Notes: generated by a model from the letters alone, not told the origin. A stretch of DNA of 64,000 nt from Desulfogranum japonicum DSM 18378 (GCF_000429945.1 NZ_KE386995.1:1238-65237), one strand, 5' to 3'; shown: positions 1-10,552, counted from the first letter of the stretch. Made by a program: numbers and translations.

Positions 1-110
1 AAACATCCATTACCCGGCTACGGCTCGGTAGCTCATGGGAACCGCCTAGTGCGGACCCGCATGCTAGGTGGTGTGGGGGCTGGGGGAGAGATTCCCCCGG
101 CTACCCGATT
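1..110 (+). mobile_element. 3' end of a group II intron (domains V and VI)
   Basis: Positions 39-74 fold as a domain V hairpin. GAACCGCCTAG pairs with CTAGGTGGT, there is a two-base bulge (TG) on the 3' side, then a TGCG/CGCA distal stem with a four-base loop. Positions 75-106 form a second G-rich/C-rich hairpin of domain VI type, and the element ends in CTACCCGATT at about 109-110. This arrangement is the usual tail behind bacterial group II intron reverse transcriptases. The catalytic RNA core and the maturase gene must lie to the left of the window. The GACC loop is not a GNRA tetraloop, which is slightly unusual. The intron ends about six bases from the stop codon of the convergent minus-strand gene. 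Confidence 0.75.
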
Positions 111-115
111 AAGCC

Positions 116-1240
116 CTATTCTTTTATCAATTCATCGAAATTACGAGCTATTTCTTCAATATTCTTTCTGTCTTTCTCGGTAAGAAAGGTTTTAGGCATT
201 TTTACCAAACGAACCTGCTTGAAGTAACTTTCTGCAAATGAGTCAGATGGCTGTTTGCCAAAGGCAATATTTTGATAGAAAGACTTAAGAACAGTTTTGA
301 ATTCCGCCGGTTTTGTCTCCTCAAGTTTTGGCAGACTTTCAGAAAAGTATTCTCCCACTTCTTTAGGAAGGGATGGGATGTATAAAACTATAAAATTTAC
401 TGACAAACCGTCCTCTGGCACGGTCCCCTTGAATGTCCATTTGTGCTTCCCATCATCCTTTGTCGCTGACTCGGGATATATTGCTTCCCAAAATGTTGGC
501 CTCGTGAATTTGGGGAATTTGTCATCCGCTCCCTCGAGAAAATTATTTTTCTCTAGCTCCTTGTAAAAAGCCGATGCGTCTAGCTGAAATACTGCTTCGT
601 CAACAGAACCGGCCCAAGTATATGCTGTTTTAGTGATGTACCCGAAGTTGTAGCTTAAAGCTGGAAACAGTTTATCTATGGCTCTGAATTTTCTTCCCTG
701 TTCATCAAAATCTCTGAACACTGAATTCGCCGAACCTACGCCCATTAACATTCTGTAGGTGACAACAACCTCTTTTGACTCGTCAGGATCAAACTTGTTT
801 TGCCATGCAAATACCTTTTTGAATAATCCTTTAGGATCAAATTCTTTTTCAATAAGACCTTCTTTTAGTTCTGTCTTAATTTCGGTTCCGCCACTCACAA
901 CTTTGAAATGGAGGTTATCCAAAACATATTTTTCGTCTCCAAATCCCTGAAGATCAAGGAAGGGAAAGCCCATCTGGAGAGATACAATGTCTTTGGTTGT
1001 GTTCTTTAAATAAAATTTTGCTGTTACATTTGCCCAGGGAATGAATGGGACACCAAACCGCCCGCTGTTTTCATCTACTGATAATTTGATATCTACTCTT
1101 TCTCTAACCAATCGAATTTGATTGTTTTTTATTGGGATTACTTGATTGCCAGAACCATAGAACACGCCAGTATTGGCAAAACAGGTATTGGCAAGAAAGG
1201 CGCACAAAAATAGTGAGATAAACAAGGTGATTGTTTTCAA
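116..1240 (-). CDS. exported protein of unknown function (DUF4424-like?)
   Basis: 374 residues starting at a TTG codon preceded by AAGGAA at good spacing. Residues 1-22 form a signal peptide (hydrophobic core LFISLFLCAFLA, cleavage near CFA-N), so the protein is periplasmic or surface exposed. The mature part begins with an 'LVRERVDIKL' segment and continues with beta-rich sequence, a pattern that loosely recalls the DUF4424 family of secreted proteins. That assignment is weak. There are no membrane segments after the signal peptide, no cysteine clusters and no catalytic motif I can name. The C-terminal 60 residues are predicted helical and charged. It stands alone, with an intron end immediately downstream and a gene-poor stretch upstream. 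Confidence 0.7.
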   Translation of the reverse strand: MKTITLFISLFLCAFLANTCFANTGVFYGSGNQVIPIKNNQIRLVRERVDIKLSVDENSGRFGVPFIPWANVTAKFYLKNTTKDIVSLQMGFPFLDLQGFGDEKYVLDNLHFKVVSGGTEIKTELKEGLIEKEFDPKGLFKKVFAWQNKFDPDESKEVVVTYRMLMGVGSANSVFRDFDEQGRKFRAIDKLFPALSYNFGYITKTAYTWAGSVDEAVFQLDASAFYKELEKNNFLEGADDKFPKFTRPTFWEAIYPESATKDDGKHKWTFKGTVPEDGLSVNFIVLYIPSLPKEVGEYFSESLPKLEETKPAEFKTVLKSFYQNIAFGKQPSDSFAESYFKQVRLVKMPKTFLTEKDRKNIEEIARNFDELIKE

Positions 1241-2194
1241 GTTAGTTCCTTTTTTTGATGCTTAACAAGTAATTATGAAGTTTCTCGATAACACACACCT
1301 ATTCACAGGCCGGCAATTTCGGCCTACGTGCAAGCGCTAGCACGTGCTTCGGAATTACCCTCGATACAACTAATTTGAAACTCTGCGTGTAATCGACCAG
1401 TTAACGAACTAACTCTATAAAACAACTTGCCTCAAGCTTTGTCAATTTATAAACTTATCGTGCTCGATAACAGGCATCTATTGCATATTATGAAGTCGCT
1501 TTTTAACTGCATGAGACCTGTACTTGCTGGTCAAAGGAGAGTGAACGGCGAAAAGTACTGAGCTGAGTATGGTCAATCATGTTCTTATCGTTTTGAGCAG
1601 TTCGGCTGGATATAAATTATTAAGGAAAATTAAACATATATCCTGGGGATAGCCGTCAGAGGACAACATATGATAGATTATTGTGTTATCAAGCAGTTTA
1701 TGAATACATCGAAGTTCTTCAGGTAAGCTTAATAGGTCCTTACGGAAATCGTATTCAGCCGTAACTTCAATAAGAACCTTTGGTGCGATTTCCTTTTTTT
1801 AGGGTCTTCTTCGTGAGGAGATTCCAGTTCGGATATTTATTTTTCTGGTGTATGCGGATAACGAGCTTGATATTCTTGTGGTGCATAAAGCCTCCGTTGT
1901 GAATTGAATACTCTTGGTAGGAGCTTCAGTCCATAATAGAGGCTTTTTTTGTTAACCAATGGTATTTACAGCTTGTTCAACCATTTTTCCAGCATCCATC
2001 CTGTGTTGTCAATCATTGGTGTTGTTTAACCTGTAGCTTTTCTAGGTATATAGATGTGATAGTTCGGTAGCATCGTCGAAAAATTATGCATGCAAGATAC
2101 GTATATGGCAGTGCTTGTTTTTCTCTGTGTTGTGCTCTGATAAAAACCTCCTATCTTTGAACAACCATTCTGATGAATGGGGAGAAAATATTTG
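1241..2194. other. gene-poor stretch with possible gene relics
   Basis: No intact gene is visible in about 950 bases. Two short open stretches look like decayed coding sequence. About 1801-1909 (+) reads through a strand-helix pattern ending in 'NELDILVVHKAS', which vaguely recalls the C-terminus of RelE/ParE toxins. About 1576-1790 (-) is an open frame of some 70 codons closed upstream by a TAA in an A-rich run. Neither has a start codon with a ribosome binding site. The rest holds AT-rich spacer and small palindromes only. Confidence 0.4.
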
Positions 2195-5100
2195 TCATAA
2201 GGTTTTCGCTTTCACCATGTAATACAGCACAGGCACAGCCATGCGGCTGATGAGTAGCGATGCTATCTCACCAAACATAAGAGAAATGGCCAGTCCCTGA
2301 AATATGGGATCTGCCAGTATGACCGAGGCGCCCACTACAACGGCAAGAGCAGTTAGCAACATGGGGCGGAAACGAATTGCCCCTGCTTCAACCACAGCAT
2401 CTTTCAGGGATAAACCGTGGCTGATGCGAAGTTCAATGAAATCCACCAGGATTATGGAATTTCGCACCACAATTCCTGCACCGGCCATAAAACCGATCAT
2501 GGAGGTGGCTGTGAAAAAGGCATGTAATCCCCAGTGAGCCGGCAGAATACCAATGAGGGAGAACGGTATGGCAGCCATGACCACCAAAGGAGTGATGTAA
2601 TCTTTAAACCAGCCTACCATCAGCATATAGATAAGCACCATAACTACGCAGAATGCCATCCCCAGATCTCTGAAAACTTCCAGAGTAATGTGCCACTCGC
2701 CATCCCATTTCATGGAAGGTTCTGATTCGATAAAAGGTTGTGAAAGATTATAGATGCGGATGGGCTGGTCCTGTCCGCCATATTCTGATCCTGAGAGCTG
2801 TTTGAGTTGTTTGTTCATTTTCAGAATAGGATAAGCCGGGCTTTCCGCAGCACCGGCAACATCACCTGTTACGTAGATTACAGGGCGAAGGTTTTTCCGG
2901 TAGATAGGTTGATCAACCGGCTGCTCAGTGACTCGAACCAGTTCCCGGAGGGGAACCAGGGGAGCCTGAGGGCTGCTTGCAGACCTCAGGCCTATGCCTA
3001 ATAAACTGTCCACACGTGCACGCTGTTCACGGGGAAGTTGAAGGATAATGTTGATTTCTTCTTTGTCGCGAGGTTGGTGGTACAGGTCGATGGAGAGGCC
3101 TGAGAGACCTGTTTGTACAGCCCTGGTAACGGTCCCTTCACTGATTCCGTTGAGGGCCGCCTTTTCCTTATCCACCGTAATGACGGTTTTCATCCTCGGG
3201 TTTTCTCTATACCAGTCAATATCCACGACACCATCTGTATGGGCAAAAATATCCTTTACCTTGTTTGCAAGCCGTTCCCTGTCCGTGTCAGTGGGGCCGT
3301 ATATTTCTGCTACCAGGGTCTGAAGAACAGGAGGGCCTGGAGGTACTTCGGCTACAGCAACGGCAGCATGGTATTTTGCAGCGATTGCAGCAATTGCAGG
3401 TCGAACAGTTTTTGCAATGTCATGGCTTTGCCTGTCCCGGTCGCCTTTGGGTTTGAGATTTACCTGTATATCTGCCACTGATGGGCCGGAACGCATGAAA
3501 TAGTGCCTGACCAGACCATTGAAATTGTACGGCGAAGCTGTACCTGCATAAATCTGATAGTGAACCACCTCTTCCACGTTGGCAAGCTGTTCGACCATTT
3601 CTTTGGCAACCCTGGTAGTTTGCTCCAGTGTTCCTCCTTCGGGCATGTCGAGGATGATCTGAAATTCTGATTTATTGTCAAAGGGAAGCATTTTGACCTG
3701 CACCAGGCCGAAATAGACCATGGATGCGGAACCTAGCAGCAGGCAAATAATAACTAGAAAAAAAGTAAGGCGCCATTTGGTGGAGGCAAGTAGTGGGTCC
3801 ATCACCTTATGGTAGAGACGGGTGAAAAAATCATTTGGAGCATGATCATGGTCGTCTCCAGCGCTCTCTGCTGCGCCTTTTTTTCTTTTAAGGATATGAA
3901 TGGAGGCCCAGGGGGTAACTGTGAAGGCAATAACCAGTGAGAAAATCATGGCAGCGGAGGCGCCCACAGGAATCGGGCGCATATACGGTCCCATGAGACC
4001 ACCAACAAAGGCCATGGGCAGAATGGCCGCAATAACAGCCCAGGTTGCCAGAATTGTGGGGTTGCCAACTTCTATGACAGCTTCTACTGCTATTGTTTTT
4101 AAGGATTTACGCTGGTTGGATGGCAGTCGCATGTGCCGGACAATGTTTTCCACCACCACAATAGCATCATCAACCAGGATGCCGATGGAAAAGATAAGTG
4201 CAAACAGGGTAATACGATTTAAGGTATATCCGTACAGGTAAAAGAGCAGCAGGGTCAGTGACAGGGTGGAGGGGATGGCAAGGAGGACGATCATCGATTC
4301 ACGCCAGCCCAGGAAAAAGAGGATCAGAACCGCCACCCCGAATACTGCAATTCCCATATGGAACAGTAGTTCATTGGATTTTTCAGCAGCTGTTTCTCCA
4401 TAGTCTCTGGTAACTGTTACAGTGACTTCGTCGGGAATAAGGGTACCCTTAAGAGTATCGACTTTATGGAGCACCGTTTCTACCACATGTACAGCATTGG
4501 CACCCGGTCGTTTCGCTACGGACAGGGTTATAGCTGGTTCCATCTCAGGAGTACCGGCGCTGCCGTGGAAGACGTATGTTTGTGGTTCCTCAGGGCCGTC
4601 CAGGATAGTGGCCACTTCATCAAGGTACACAGGTTTACCACCATAGACACCGATAACAACTCTACCTATATCCCTGGCAGATTGAAGGAATGTACCTGTC
4701 TGAACAAGAATTTCCTGATTCTTAGCCTGGAGAACACCGGAAAACGATTGGCGATTGGCTTCTGTAAGGCTGTCGACAAGTTGTTCCGGGCTCAGATCAC
4801 GTGCGGCAAGGCGGAGTGGGTCAAACTGGATACGGACCTGTCGTCTGGTGCCGCCGATAATTTTCGTTTCTGCGACTTCAAAGATATTTTTTACAGAATC
4901 ATCCACTTCAGCGACCAGGCGACGGAGGGTGTAATGGTCATATTTTGAGGAGTGAAAGGTCAGTGCCAGGATTGGAACATCATCTATGGTGTGGGGTTTT
5001 ATCAGAGGCGGGGAAACCCCATGGGGAATGCGGTCAAAGTTGGTCTGCAGTTTTTGGTTGAGTCGGACTATGGATTCCTCCAGGTCGCGTCCAACATAGA

Positions 5101-5416
5101 AGCGTACCACCAGCATGGATTGCCCCGGCATTGATGTGGAGTAGATATATTCAACTCCTGGTAATTCGTAAAGCAGCTTTTCCATGGGGATAGAAACACG
5201 CTGTTCCACTTCTTTTGCTGTGGCTCCTGGCATGGAAACCAGAACATCAATCATGGGAACTTTTATCTGCGGTTCTTCCTCCCTTGGCAGTAAAGCCAGG
5301 GCAAGCAGGCCTAGAAGCAGTGAGGCCGCTATTCCAATTACTGTGAGTTTGGAATCAACAAAAGCAGCAGCAAGGCGGCCTGCAAATCCCGGGTGCTCTA
5401 TCTGTTCAGTATTCAT
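2195..5416 (-). CDS. RND efflux transporter permease (AcrB/MdtB-like)
   Basis: 1073 residues, the normal length for an HAE-type RND permease. It is an inner-membrane, proton-driven trimeric pump that moves substrates into an outer-membrane channel. The N-terminal helix is at about 24-43. Porter-domain sequence follows ([14 protein letters not shown] at 61-74). Helices 2-6 begin near residue 345, and the proton-relay pair D416-D417 sits in the TM4 motif [13 protein letters not shown] second porter domain and helices 7-12 follow, with [17 protein letters not shown] in TM10. Its start overlaps the adaptor stop by four bases (ATGA), so the two are translationally coupled. Substrate cannot be told from sequence; drug, solvent or metabolite export are all possible. 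Confidence 0.93.
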   Translation of the reverse strand: MNTEQIEHPGFAGRLAAAFVDSKLTVIGIAASLLLGLLALALLPREEEPQIKVPMIDVLVSMPGATAKEVEQRVSIPMEKLLYELPGVEYIYSTSMPGQSMLVVRFYVGRDLEESIVRLNQKLQTNFDRIPHGVSPPLIKPHTIDDVPILALTFHSSKYDHYTLRRLVAEVDDSVKNIFEVAETKIIGGTRRQVRIQFDPLRLAARDLSPEQLVDSLTEANRQSFSGVLQAKNQEILVQTGTFLQSARDIGRVVIGVYGGKPVYLDEVATILDGPEEPQTYVFHGSAGTPEMEPAITLSVAKRPGANAVHVVETVLHKVDTLKGTLIPDEVTVTVTRDYGETAAEKSNELLFHMGIAVFGVAVLILFFLGWRESMIVLLAIPSTLSLTLLLFYLYGYTLNRITLFALIFSIGILVDDAIVVVENIVRHMRLPSNQRKSLKTIAVEAVIEVGNPTILATWAVIAAILPMAFVGGLMGPYMRPIPVGASAAMIFSLVIAFTVTPWASIHILKRKKGAAESAGDDHDHAPNDFFTRLYHKVMDPLLASTKWRLTFFLVIICLLLGSASMVYFGLVQVKMLPFDNKSEFQIILDMPEGGTLEQTTRVAKEMVEQLANVEEVVHYQIYAGTASPYNFNGLVRHYFMRSGPSVADIQVNLKPKGDRDRQSHDIAKTVRPAIAAIAAKYHAAVAVAEVPPGPPVLQTLVAEIYGPTDTDRERLANKVKDIFAHTDGVVDIDWYRENPRMKTVITVDKEKAALNGISEGTVTRAVQTGLSGLSIDLYHQPRDKEEINIILQLPREQRARVDSLLGIGLRSASSPQAPLVPLRELVRVTEQPVDQPIYRKNLRPVIYVTGDVAGAAESPAYPILKMNKQLKQLSGSEYGGQDQPIRIYNLSQPFIESEPSMKWDGEWHITLEVFRDLGMAFCVVMVLIYMLMVGWFKDYITPLVVMAAIPFSLIGILPAHWGLHAFFTATSMIGFMAGAGIVVRNSIILVDFIELRISHGLSLKDAVVEAGAIRFRPMLLTALAVVVGASVILADPIFQGLAISLMFGEIASLLISRMAVPVLYYMVKAKTL

Positions 5417-6432
5417 TGTGCTCTGCGAACCTCTTGCCCATTGATCAGAGGATGGGGCTTGTCGATGACGACTTCCTCACCCGGTTCAAGGCCACTGAGA
5501 ACCTCAACCAGTCCTTTAACCTGCATGCCTTTTCGGATCAGGCGAAGATATACCTGATTGTTCTGGACCACAAATACCCTGTCAAGCTGGCCTGAAGCAT
5601 CAATCGCACTTTCCGGTATATAGTAACCTGTCTGTACGGCGCCGGGGAGCAATACCCTGGCAAATTGTCCACTGCGCAGTTTTTCCTGAAGAGGCAGATC
5701 CAAAGTCACTGGAGCTGTTCGGGATGCAGGGTCTGCTGCCGGCGCCACTTCGGCCACTGTTGCCTGTGTGGTGACCCCCGCAGCCGGGATGGTGACCTGC
5801 AGTTTGTCTCCCGGATCAATGGTGAGCACAAGACTTTCCGGAACAGCGGTCCGCACCTGCAAGTGGGTATTGTTTTCGATGCGTAGAAGCCCCTGGCCGG
5901 GGGTGGCCAGATCCCCAACATAGGCTTGTTTTTTTGTGACTACACCTGTAAATGGTGCTGTAATGCTGGTGTAGCCAAGCATGGTATCCACTTCGATATA
6001 CGTTGCCTGGGCGAGATTATATTGATCCTGCATGGATTTGACTGTTTCTGGAGTGGTGGCATGTTTTGTCAGAAGTTTCTGTTCACGCTCAAGATTTCTT
6101 TTTGCCTGGCTCAGTTGTGCTTCAGCCTGTTTGAGTTTGGCTCCGAGTTCCCTGGCACTGATTTGAACCAGAAGGTCTCCCTTTTCCACTCGTGAGCCAA
6201 GAACAACCGGAATTTCAGAAATCGTTCCGGATATTTTGGCAGCTATGGTGGCCCTTTCAACCGCTTCGAGGGTTCCAACCACTTCCACAAGGGCAGGGAC
6301 GTGCTGTTCAGTAACAAAAGCGGTTGAGACTGTAATCGGTTGACCCTCAGGCAGATGACTTTCAGCTGCTATGATCGGGAGGGCAATGAACATTGCCGAT
6401 AACAGGCAAAGCATGCAGGTGATGTATTTCAT
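5413..6432 (-). CDS. RND efflux periplasmic adaptor subunit (membrane fusion protein)
   Basis: About 339 residues from the ATG at 6432; an in-frame TTG 12 bases upstream lacks a ribosome binding site. The signal peptide is [20 protein letters not shown] lipoyl/barrel-sandwich half with the typical [21 protein letters not shown] segment split by a short alpha-hairpin (about 95-140: [19 protein letters not shown]) is followed by [15 protein letters not shown]-like beta sequence and a C-terminal membrane-proximal domain. It bridges the inner-membrane permease encoded just downstream and the outer-membrane channel encoded just upstream. The four-base overlap with the permease start and the short gap to the TolC-like gene mark a single operon. 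Confidence 0.92.
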   Translation of the reverse strand: MKYITCMLCLLSAMFIALPIIAAESHLPEGQPITVSTAFVTEQHVPALVEVVGTLEAVERATIAAKISGTISEIPVVLGSRVEKGDLLVQISARELGAKLKQAEAQLSQAKRNLEREQKLLTKHATTPETVKSMQDQYNLAQATYIEVDTMLGYTSITAPFTGVVTKKQAYVGDLATPGQGLLRIENNTHLQVRTAVPESLVLTIDPGDKLQVTIPAAGVTTQATVAEVAPAADPASRTAPVTLDLPLQEKLRSGQFARVLLPGAVQTGYYIPESAIDASGQLDRVFVVQNNQVYLRLIRKGMQVKGLVEVLSGLEPGEEVVIDKPHPLINGQEVRRAQ

Positions 6433-6447
6433 AGTCTGTACCAACGT

Positions 6448-7776
6448 CTACTTGTTGCTGAATTGATCGGCGCCATAGGCCCTTCGTAGGTCGGCTATGG
6501 CAATTCTTTTTGCGGCCATGGCCAGGGCACGGCGAACCTGGGCATCGGTGAGCCGGTTTTCTGTGTCAATAATGTCGGATGAAAGAATTACTCCCTCTTT
6601 AAATCGCGCACGGGATAAACGCGCACTTTCACTGGCTGACTCGACCATTATTCCGGTTACCTGTAGCCTCTTTTCCGCCTGTTGCAGACTGAGTGCAGCT
6701 TTTTCCTGCTCAAGGTTAATGGCAAGTTGGAGCTTGCGTAACTGTTCTCTAGCCTCGGCCAGGCGGGTTCGTGCTGATTCGACTTCAGAAGCAGTCCGCT
6801 TTCCGTTAAACAGGGTATAATCAAGCCGAATACCGGCAAACCAGGAGTCTCCATTTTCATCAAGTTCAAATCCCTGATCGACCTGATATGAGCCATAGGC
6901 TCCGGCTTTGGGATAATACCCGGATTGGGCCTTGCGTATACCTGCCTCAAGGGATTGGAGTGTTATTTCCATAGCCTTGAGTTCAGGCCTTTTCCATGAT
7001 TGATCAGCTGAGGGGGGTTGTTGGTCTATGCTTCCTGCCAGATCAAGTAATGGGTTGTCCCCTGTGAGGCCTAGCAGGTTAAGAAAGTTTCTTTTGGATA
7101 TTTCCAGGCCGTGCTGAGTCTGTATAAGATTTTCCCTGGCAAGAGATTGCTGAACCTCAAGGTTGAGAACTTCCTGCTTGAGAAGGTCTCCCTCCTCGTA
7201 ACGGGCCTGGGCAACTTGCAGTGAAGCGCCAAGGGCTTCCACTGACGACTCCCTGGCAAGCACAGTTTCCTGGGCCTGTACTATCGTATAAAACGCCTGA
7301 ATAATATGAAAATCCAACGTTGCAAGAATTGCCTGATGCTCCAATGTCCGGGCCTGAGTGTTGAGTTTGGCCATGGCAAGTCCAGCTTGATCTTCTCCTC
7401 CATTGTAAAGGGAATAGTGTATAGCTGTCTTCAGTTGGAGATCGTCGGTTTCACCGGGATCATTGAAATCGATGGAATTGTTAAAAGCTCCCTGGTTGAG
7501 AATATTGCCAAAAGAGTACATGGGGTTATTAGTACGAGCATACTCTGCCTGAAGGGTGACTTGAGGATAAAAGGCAGCCTGGGATTTTTGAACAAAAGCT
7601 TCGGCGTTGGCGATTCTCTGCATAGCAGCTTGTGCATCCGGGCTATGCGTGTGCGCAAAACCAACAGCTTCCTGAATCGTCCATGCTTTATGTTGCGATT
7701 CTGTACCGGCGGCCTGCAGAGTTGCCGGCAGGCAAGCAAGAAGGATGAAAAGAAACGATGCGTACAGTCTGACCAT
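6448..7776 (-). CDS. TolC-family outer-membrane efflux protein
   Basis: 442 residues from ATG at 7776. An open frame continues to 7920, but the upstream part is not signal-peptide-like, whereas MVRLYASFLFILLACLPATLQA is a clean signal peptide. AGGT lies about eight bases before this ATG. Two repeated OEP domains of long helices (ALEHQ.. / QVAQARYEEGDLLKQEVLNLE at about 180-210, SAESARLSRARFKEGVILSSD near 400) and short beta pairs (YTLFNGG/YTLFNGKRTASEVESA) are typical of TolC-type channels. First gene of a three-gene minus-strand efflux operon with the adaptor and the RND permease. Confidence 0.92.
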   Translation of the reverse strand: MVRLYASFLFILLACLPATLQAAGTESQHKAWTIQEAVGFAHTHSPDAQAAMQRIANAEAFVQKSQAAFYPQVTLQAEYARTNNPMYSFGNILNQGAFNNSIDFNDPGETDDLQLKTAIHYSLYNGGEDQAGLAMAKLNTQARTLEHQAILATLDFHIIQAFYTIVQAQETVLARESSVEALGASLQVAQARYEEGDLLKQEVLNLEVQQSLARENLIQTQHGLEISKRNFLNLLGLTGDNPLLDLAGSIDQQPPSADQSWKRPELKAMEITLQSLEAGIRKAQSGYYPKAGAYGSYQVDQGFELDENGDSWFAGIRLDYTLFNGKRTASEVESARTRLAEAREQLRKLQLAINLEQEKAALSLQQAEKRLQVTGIMVESASESARLSRARFKEGVILSSDIIDTENRLTDAQVRRALAMAAKRIAIADLRRAYGADQFSNK

Positions 7777-8165
7777 ATTTTTACCTGCAACGTAAGGGGT
7801 AACGGAGGGTACTGCAGTGTATGTCTGAAAGGGAGCCGAGGGACAGCTGGTGCAGCAATATAGAGATACCACGTCCCTGCTGAAATAGATATGTAGCATC
7901 GTTACACTGAAACTATCCACAGAGCCATATACTGTGAAAAAGTATAAGAAAAATAGTGATCAAAGTCTACCGTTTTTCTGGAATCTTCTTCTTTGCGAGG
8001 CCAGAAAATGCTGTCGATAAAAGTAACATACCGGCAACAGATTGAAGGGTCGGGAAGGCCTGGCCACGCCTGTGTACCCAAGAAAAAGCAGATAGGGATC
8101 TTGTCTTACTTTTTGAAGTGACTATTATTTTTCCTCGTCACTTTGAAAATCAATAAGGAGGAAAT
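7777..8165. other. divergent intergenic region between efflux operon and repeat-protein gene
   Basis: About 390 bases separate the divergent starts at 7776 (-) and 8166 (+). It must contain promoters for both. No consensus -35/-10 pair stands out enough to be called, and no repressor gene adjoins the efflux operon. The AAGGAGG immediately before 8166 is a strong ribosome binding site for the plus-strand gene. Confidence 0.4.
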
Positions 8166-8726
8166 ATGGCACAAATGCAGGGAATGTTGAAACGGATATT
8201 GAGCGCTTTACTGGTACTGGCGGTATTGTCTCTGGGAAGCATAGTCTGGGCCCAGGAAGAACCTGTAGCTGCACCTGTGCCCGAGCAGGGCAAATGGGAG
8301 AAGGCAGGCCAGGAAATCAAAGAGGCCGCAGGAGCTGTATCTGATGCAACCAAAGACAGCGCTGGAAAAACCTGGGAAAAAACCAAGGAAGTAAGTTCCA
8401 AGTCCTGGGAAAAAACTAAAGAGGTCAGCGGTGAATCATGGCAAAAGACCAAGGACGTAAGTGGAGAGGCCTGGGGAAAAGTTAAGGAGGAAACAGGTGA
8501 ATTTGCCGAGGAAGCCGGCGAAGCTTCTCAGGAAGCCTGGTCAAAGACCAAGGAAAAGAGTAAAGAGCTGTGGGATAAAGGGAAAGAGAAATTTTCAGAC
8601 TCACCTGAAGCTGCAAGTGGAGTAACTCCTCCTGAAGAGCCGGAGGTAAGTATGCCTGAGTCTCCCGAGGCGCCAACCGTTCCTGGAGAGGATGCCGGCG
8701 AGGCCGCTGAACAGAATAACAACTAA
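8166..8726 (+). CDS. exported 11-residue-repeat protein (LEA/apolipoprotein-like)
   Basis: 186 residues; AAGGAGG precedes the ATG. A signal peptide (LSALLVLAVLSLGSIVWAQ, cleavage near residue 29) directs export. Residues about 60-145 are built from an 11-residue amphipathic unit, W-x-K-T-K-E-V-S-G-E-S, with tryptophans exactly 11 or 22 residues apart. The unit recurs as KTWEKTKEVSS, KSWEKTKEVSG, ESWQKTKDVSG, EAWGKVKEETG and QEAWSKTKEKS. Such hendecad helices occur in LEA proteins and apolipoproteins and tend to lie on membranes or stay unfolded until dried or bound. The C-terminal 45 residues are acidic and rich in Pro, Glu and Ser. A role in envelope stress is only an inference. Confidence 0.8.
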   Translation: MAQMQGMLKRILSALLVLAVLSLGSIVWAQEEPVAAPVPEQGKWEKAGQEIKEAAGAVSDATKDSAGKTWEKTKEVSSKSWEKTKEVSGESWQKTKDVSGEAWGKVKEETGEFAEEAGEASQEAWSKTKEKSKELWDKGKEKFSDSPEAASGVTPPEEPEVSMPESPEAPTVPGEDAGEAAEQNNN

Positions 8727-8885
8727 CTTGGCACGCAGTTTCGCATGGCCTGTCTTCCGGCCGTATGTAAAGCAGGCACTCGTAAGTAACCTCAACTCCC
8801 ATTGCTCTTGGCGTAAAATAAGCAACGTGATGCTTTGTTTGAAAACATCCATGTATAAAAAGAGAAGAGACGTTACTGTATGACA

Positions 8886-8931
8886 GTTACCGGGCAGGGA
8901 CTCGTAGTGATCTACGGCAACTGTCCGGTAC
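8886..8931. other. imperfect hairpin downstream of the repeat-protein gene
   Basis: TTACCGGGCAG pairs with CTGTCCGGTAC across an inner segment that itself contains CTACG/CGTAG complementarity. There is no T-run, so it is not a standard intrinsic terminator. It abuts the dispersed repeat that starts at about 8932. Confidence 0.4.
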
Positions 8932-9018
8932 TAAGTGCCTGTCCATAAATGGTCTTTTCGGAGTTTGCAATTTTACCTGAACTTGAACAAAACTCCTCAG
9001 TTATGAACAGACACTAAC
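8932..9018. repeat. dispersed palindromic repeat, family 1, copy A (short)
   Basis: The left end CTAAGTGCCTGTCCATAA and the reverse complement of the right end GTTAGTGTCTGTTCATAA match at most positions, giving inverted ends. The same end sequence recurs at about 24904, 28531 and 41820 and, in variant form, at 15795, 52978 and 63837. The remaining stretch to 9152 is AT-rich and carries no gene that I can see. Confidence 0.6.
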
Positions 9019-9152
9019 CAGGCAGAATTTGTAAAATCTGCTCGTTCTGCAGGGGGATTTTTTCGAATTTAAAAAAAACAATGTTTTTCAGGATTACTCG
9101 ATAAACTTCATCGTTCTAACCCAATTAGCATGTAAGTCATGAGAAATGTCGG

Positions 9153-10541
9153 TTAGACCGAGTAACTTTGGTGGAGGGTAGGGATCTCAACCTCTGTATC
9201 CTCGAGCAGACTGCCAAGTGTTTCCTGGGATTTCTCTTCGCCATGAACCAGAAAGGTTCGTCCAGGTTTTCCCGTTTTTTTATGCCAGGTCACCAGTTCA
9301 CGCTGATCAGCATGAGCAGAAAAACCACCGATGGTATACAGGCTTGCATTGACATCTATTTCTTCTCGAAAAATGTTTACAGTTTCAGCACCATCAATGA
9401 TAGTACGTGCAAGCGTGCCTGTTCCAGCATAACCGACAAAGACCACCGCTGCTTCTTTGCGCCAGAGATTATGTCTCAGGTGGTGGCGAATTCTACCCGC
9501 TGTGCACATGCCGGACCCTGCAATGATCACAACACCTCGCATCTGCTTCAGGGCCATGGAGTCGGCGGTTTCCCTGGAGAAATTCAAACCGGGAATTTCA
9601 AAGGGATCGTTTCCCTTATCCAGGACTTCCCACGTTTCCTCGTCAAAACATTCCGGATGCCTGCGAAAAATTTCCGTGGCTGAAATCGCCATGGGGGAAT
9701 CCAGAAATACTTCAAGATCTCCAGGGAGCAACCTTTGTTCTACTCCCTCCCGCAGATAATAGAGAATTTCCTGGCTGCGCTCTAACGCAAAACTGGGGAT
9801 CAGGACATTTCCGTTTCTGGCAATGGTTGAATTGATAGCCTGATAGAGTTCATCAATGGAAGGCTCGAGGCTCTTATGGAGACGGTCGCCATAGGTGGAT
9901 TCCATTACCACTATGTCGCAATCAGGTGGTGTTGCCGGGTCCGGGATGATAGCACGCTCATTGTAACCCAGGTCGCCGGAGAACAGAATTCTTTTGGTGG
10001 ATCCATTATGAGTGTGTTCAACCAGAATCGAAGCAGAGCCGAGAATATGGCCGGCATCGTAAAAAGTTGCGGTTATACCTGGTGCCAGAGGAACCGCCAC
10101 TTCAAAATCGGCAATGTCTACGAAAAAGTCCAGGCTTCTGAGGGCATCCACGGTGGTGTAGAGAGGTTGAAAGGAGAGGTCGGTTTTATTGCGCTTGTTC
10201 TTTTTATATGCTCTGTATTTAGCTTCCTCCTCCTGTATGCGTGCGGAGTCCAGCATAACGAGTCGAGCCAGTTCCCTGGTGGCTGCCGTGGTAATTATTT
10301 TTCCTTTGAACCCATGCTTGACCAGTAAAGGAATACGGCCACAATGATCAAGGTGGGCATGGGTCAGCAGCAGGAAATCAATGGAGACGGGATCAAATCC
10401 GAAATCATTCCTGTTTTCTTCTTCCAGTTCTCTTTTTCCCTGATACATGCCGCAATCGATGAGTATCCGGGTTCCGTTATGTTCAAGATAATGGCAGGAC
10501 CCGGTTACGTTTCTGGCTGCCCCGTGAAATTCAAGTTGCAT
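9153..10541 (-). CDS. beta-CASP metallo-beta-lactamase-fold nuclease (RNA-processing type)
   Basis: 462 residues. The metallo-beta-lactamase zinc motif HAHLDH is at 61-66, with the GHILGSAS motif and further ligands downstream. The inserted beta-CASP region is marked by VVMESTYGDRLH and IPSFALERSQEIL. The C-terminal RMMBL part has FSAHADQREL and FLVHGE. The family (archaeal and bacterial aCPSF/YsiH-like proteins) cleaves RNA or acts as exonuclease in the cytoplasm. The N-terminal KH domains of archaeal CPSF are absent. It starts 11 bases after the stop of the OmpA-like gene and is probably co-transcribed with it. The exact substrate is unknown. Confidence 0.88.
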   Translation of the reverse strand: MQLEFHGAARNVTGSCHYLEHNGTRILIDCGMYQGKRELEEENRNDFGFDPVSIDFLLLTHAHLDHCGRIPLLVKHGFKGKIITTAATRELARLVMLDSARIQEEEAKYRAYKKNKRNKTDLSFQPLYTTVDALRSLDFFVDIADFEVAVPLAPGITATFYDAGHILGSASILVEHTHNGSTKRILFSGDLGYNERAIIPDPATPPDCDIVVMESTYGDRLHKSLEPSIDELYQAINSTIARNGNVLIPSFALERSQEILYYLREGVEQRLLPGDLEVFLDSPMAISATEIFRRHPECFDEETWEVLDKGNDPFEIPGLNFSRETADSMALKQMRGVVIIAGSGMCTAGRIRHHLRHNLWRKEAAVVFVGYAGTGTLARTIIDGAETVNIFREEIDVNASLYTIGGFSAHADQRELVTWHKKTGKPGRTFLVHGEEKSQETLGSLLEDTEVEIPTLHQSYSV

Positions 10542-10552
10542 TGTTGAAATAC

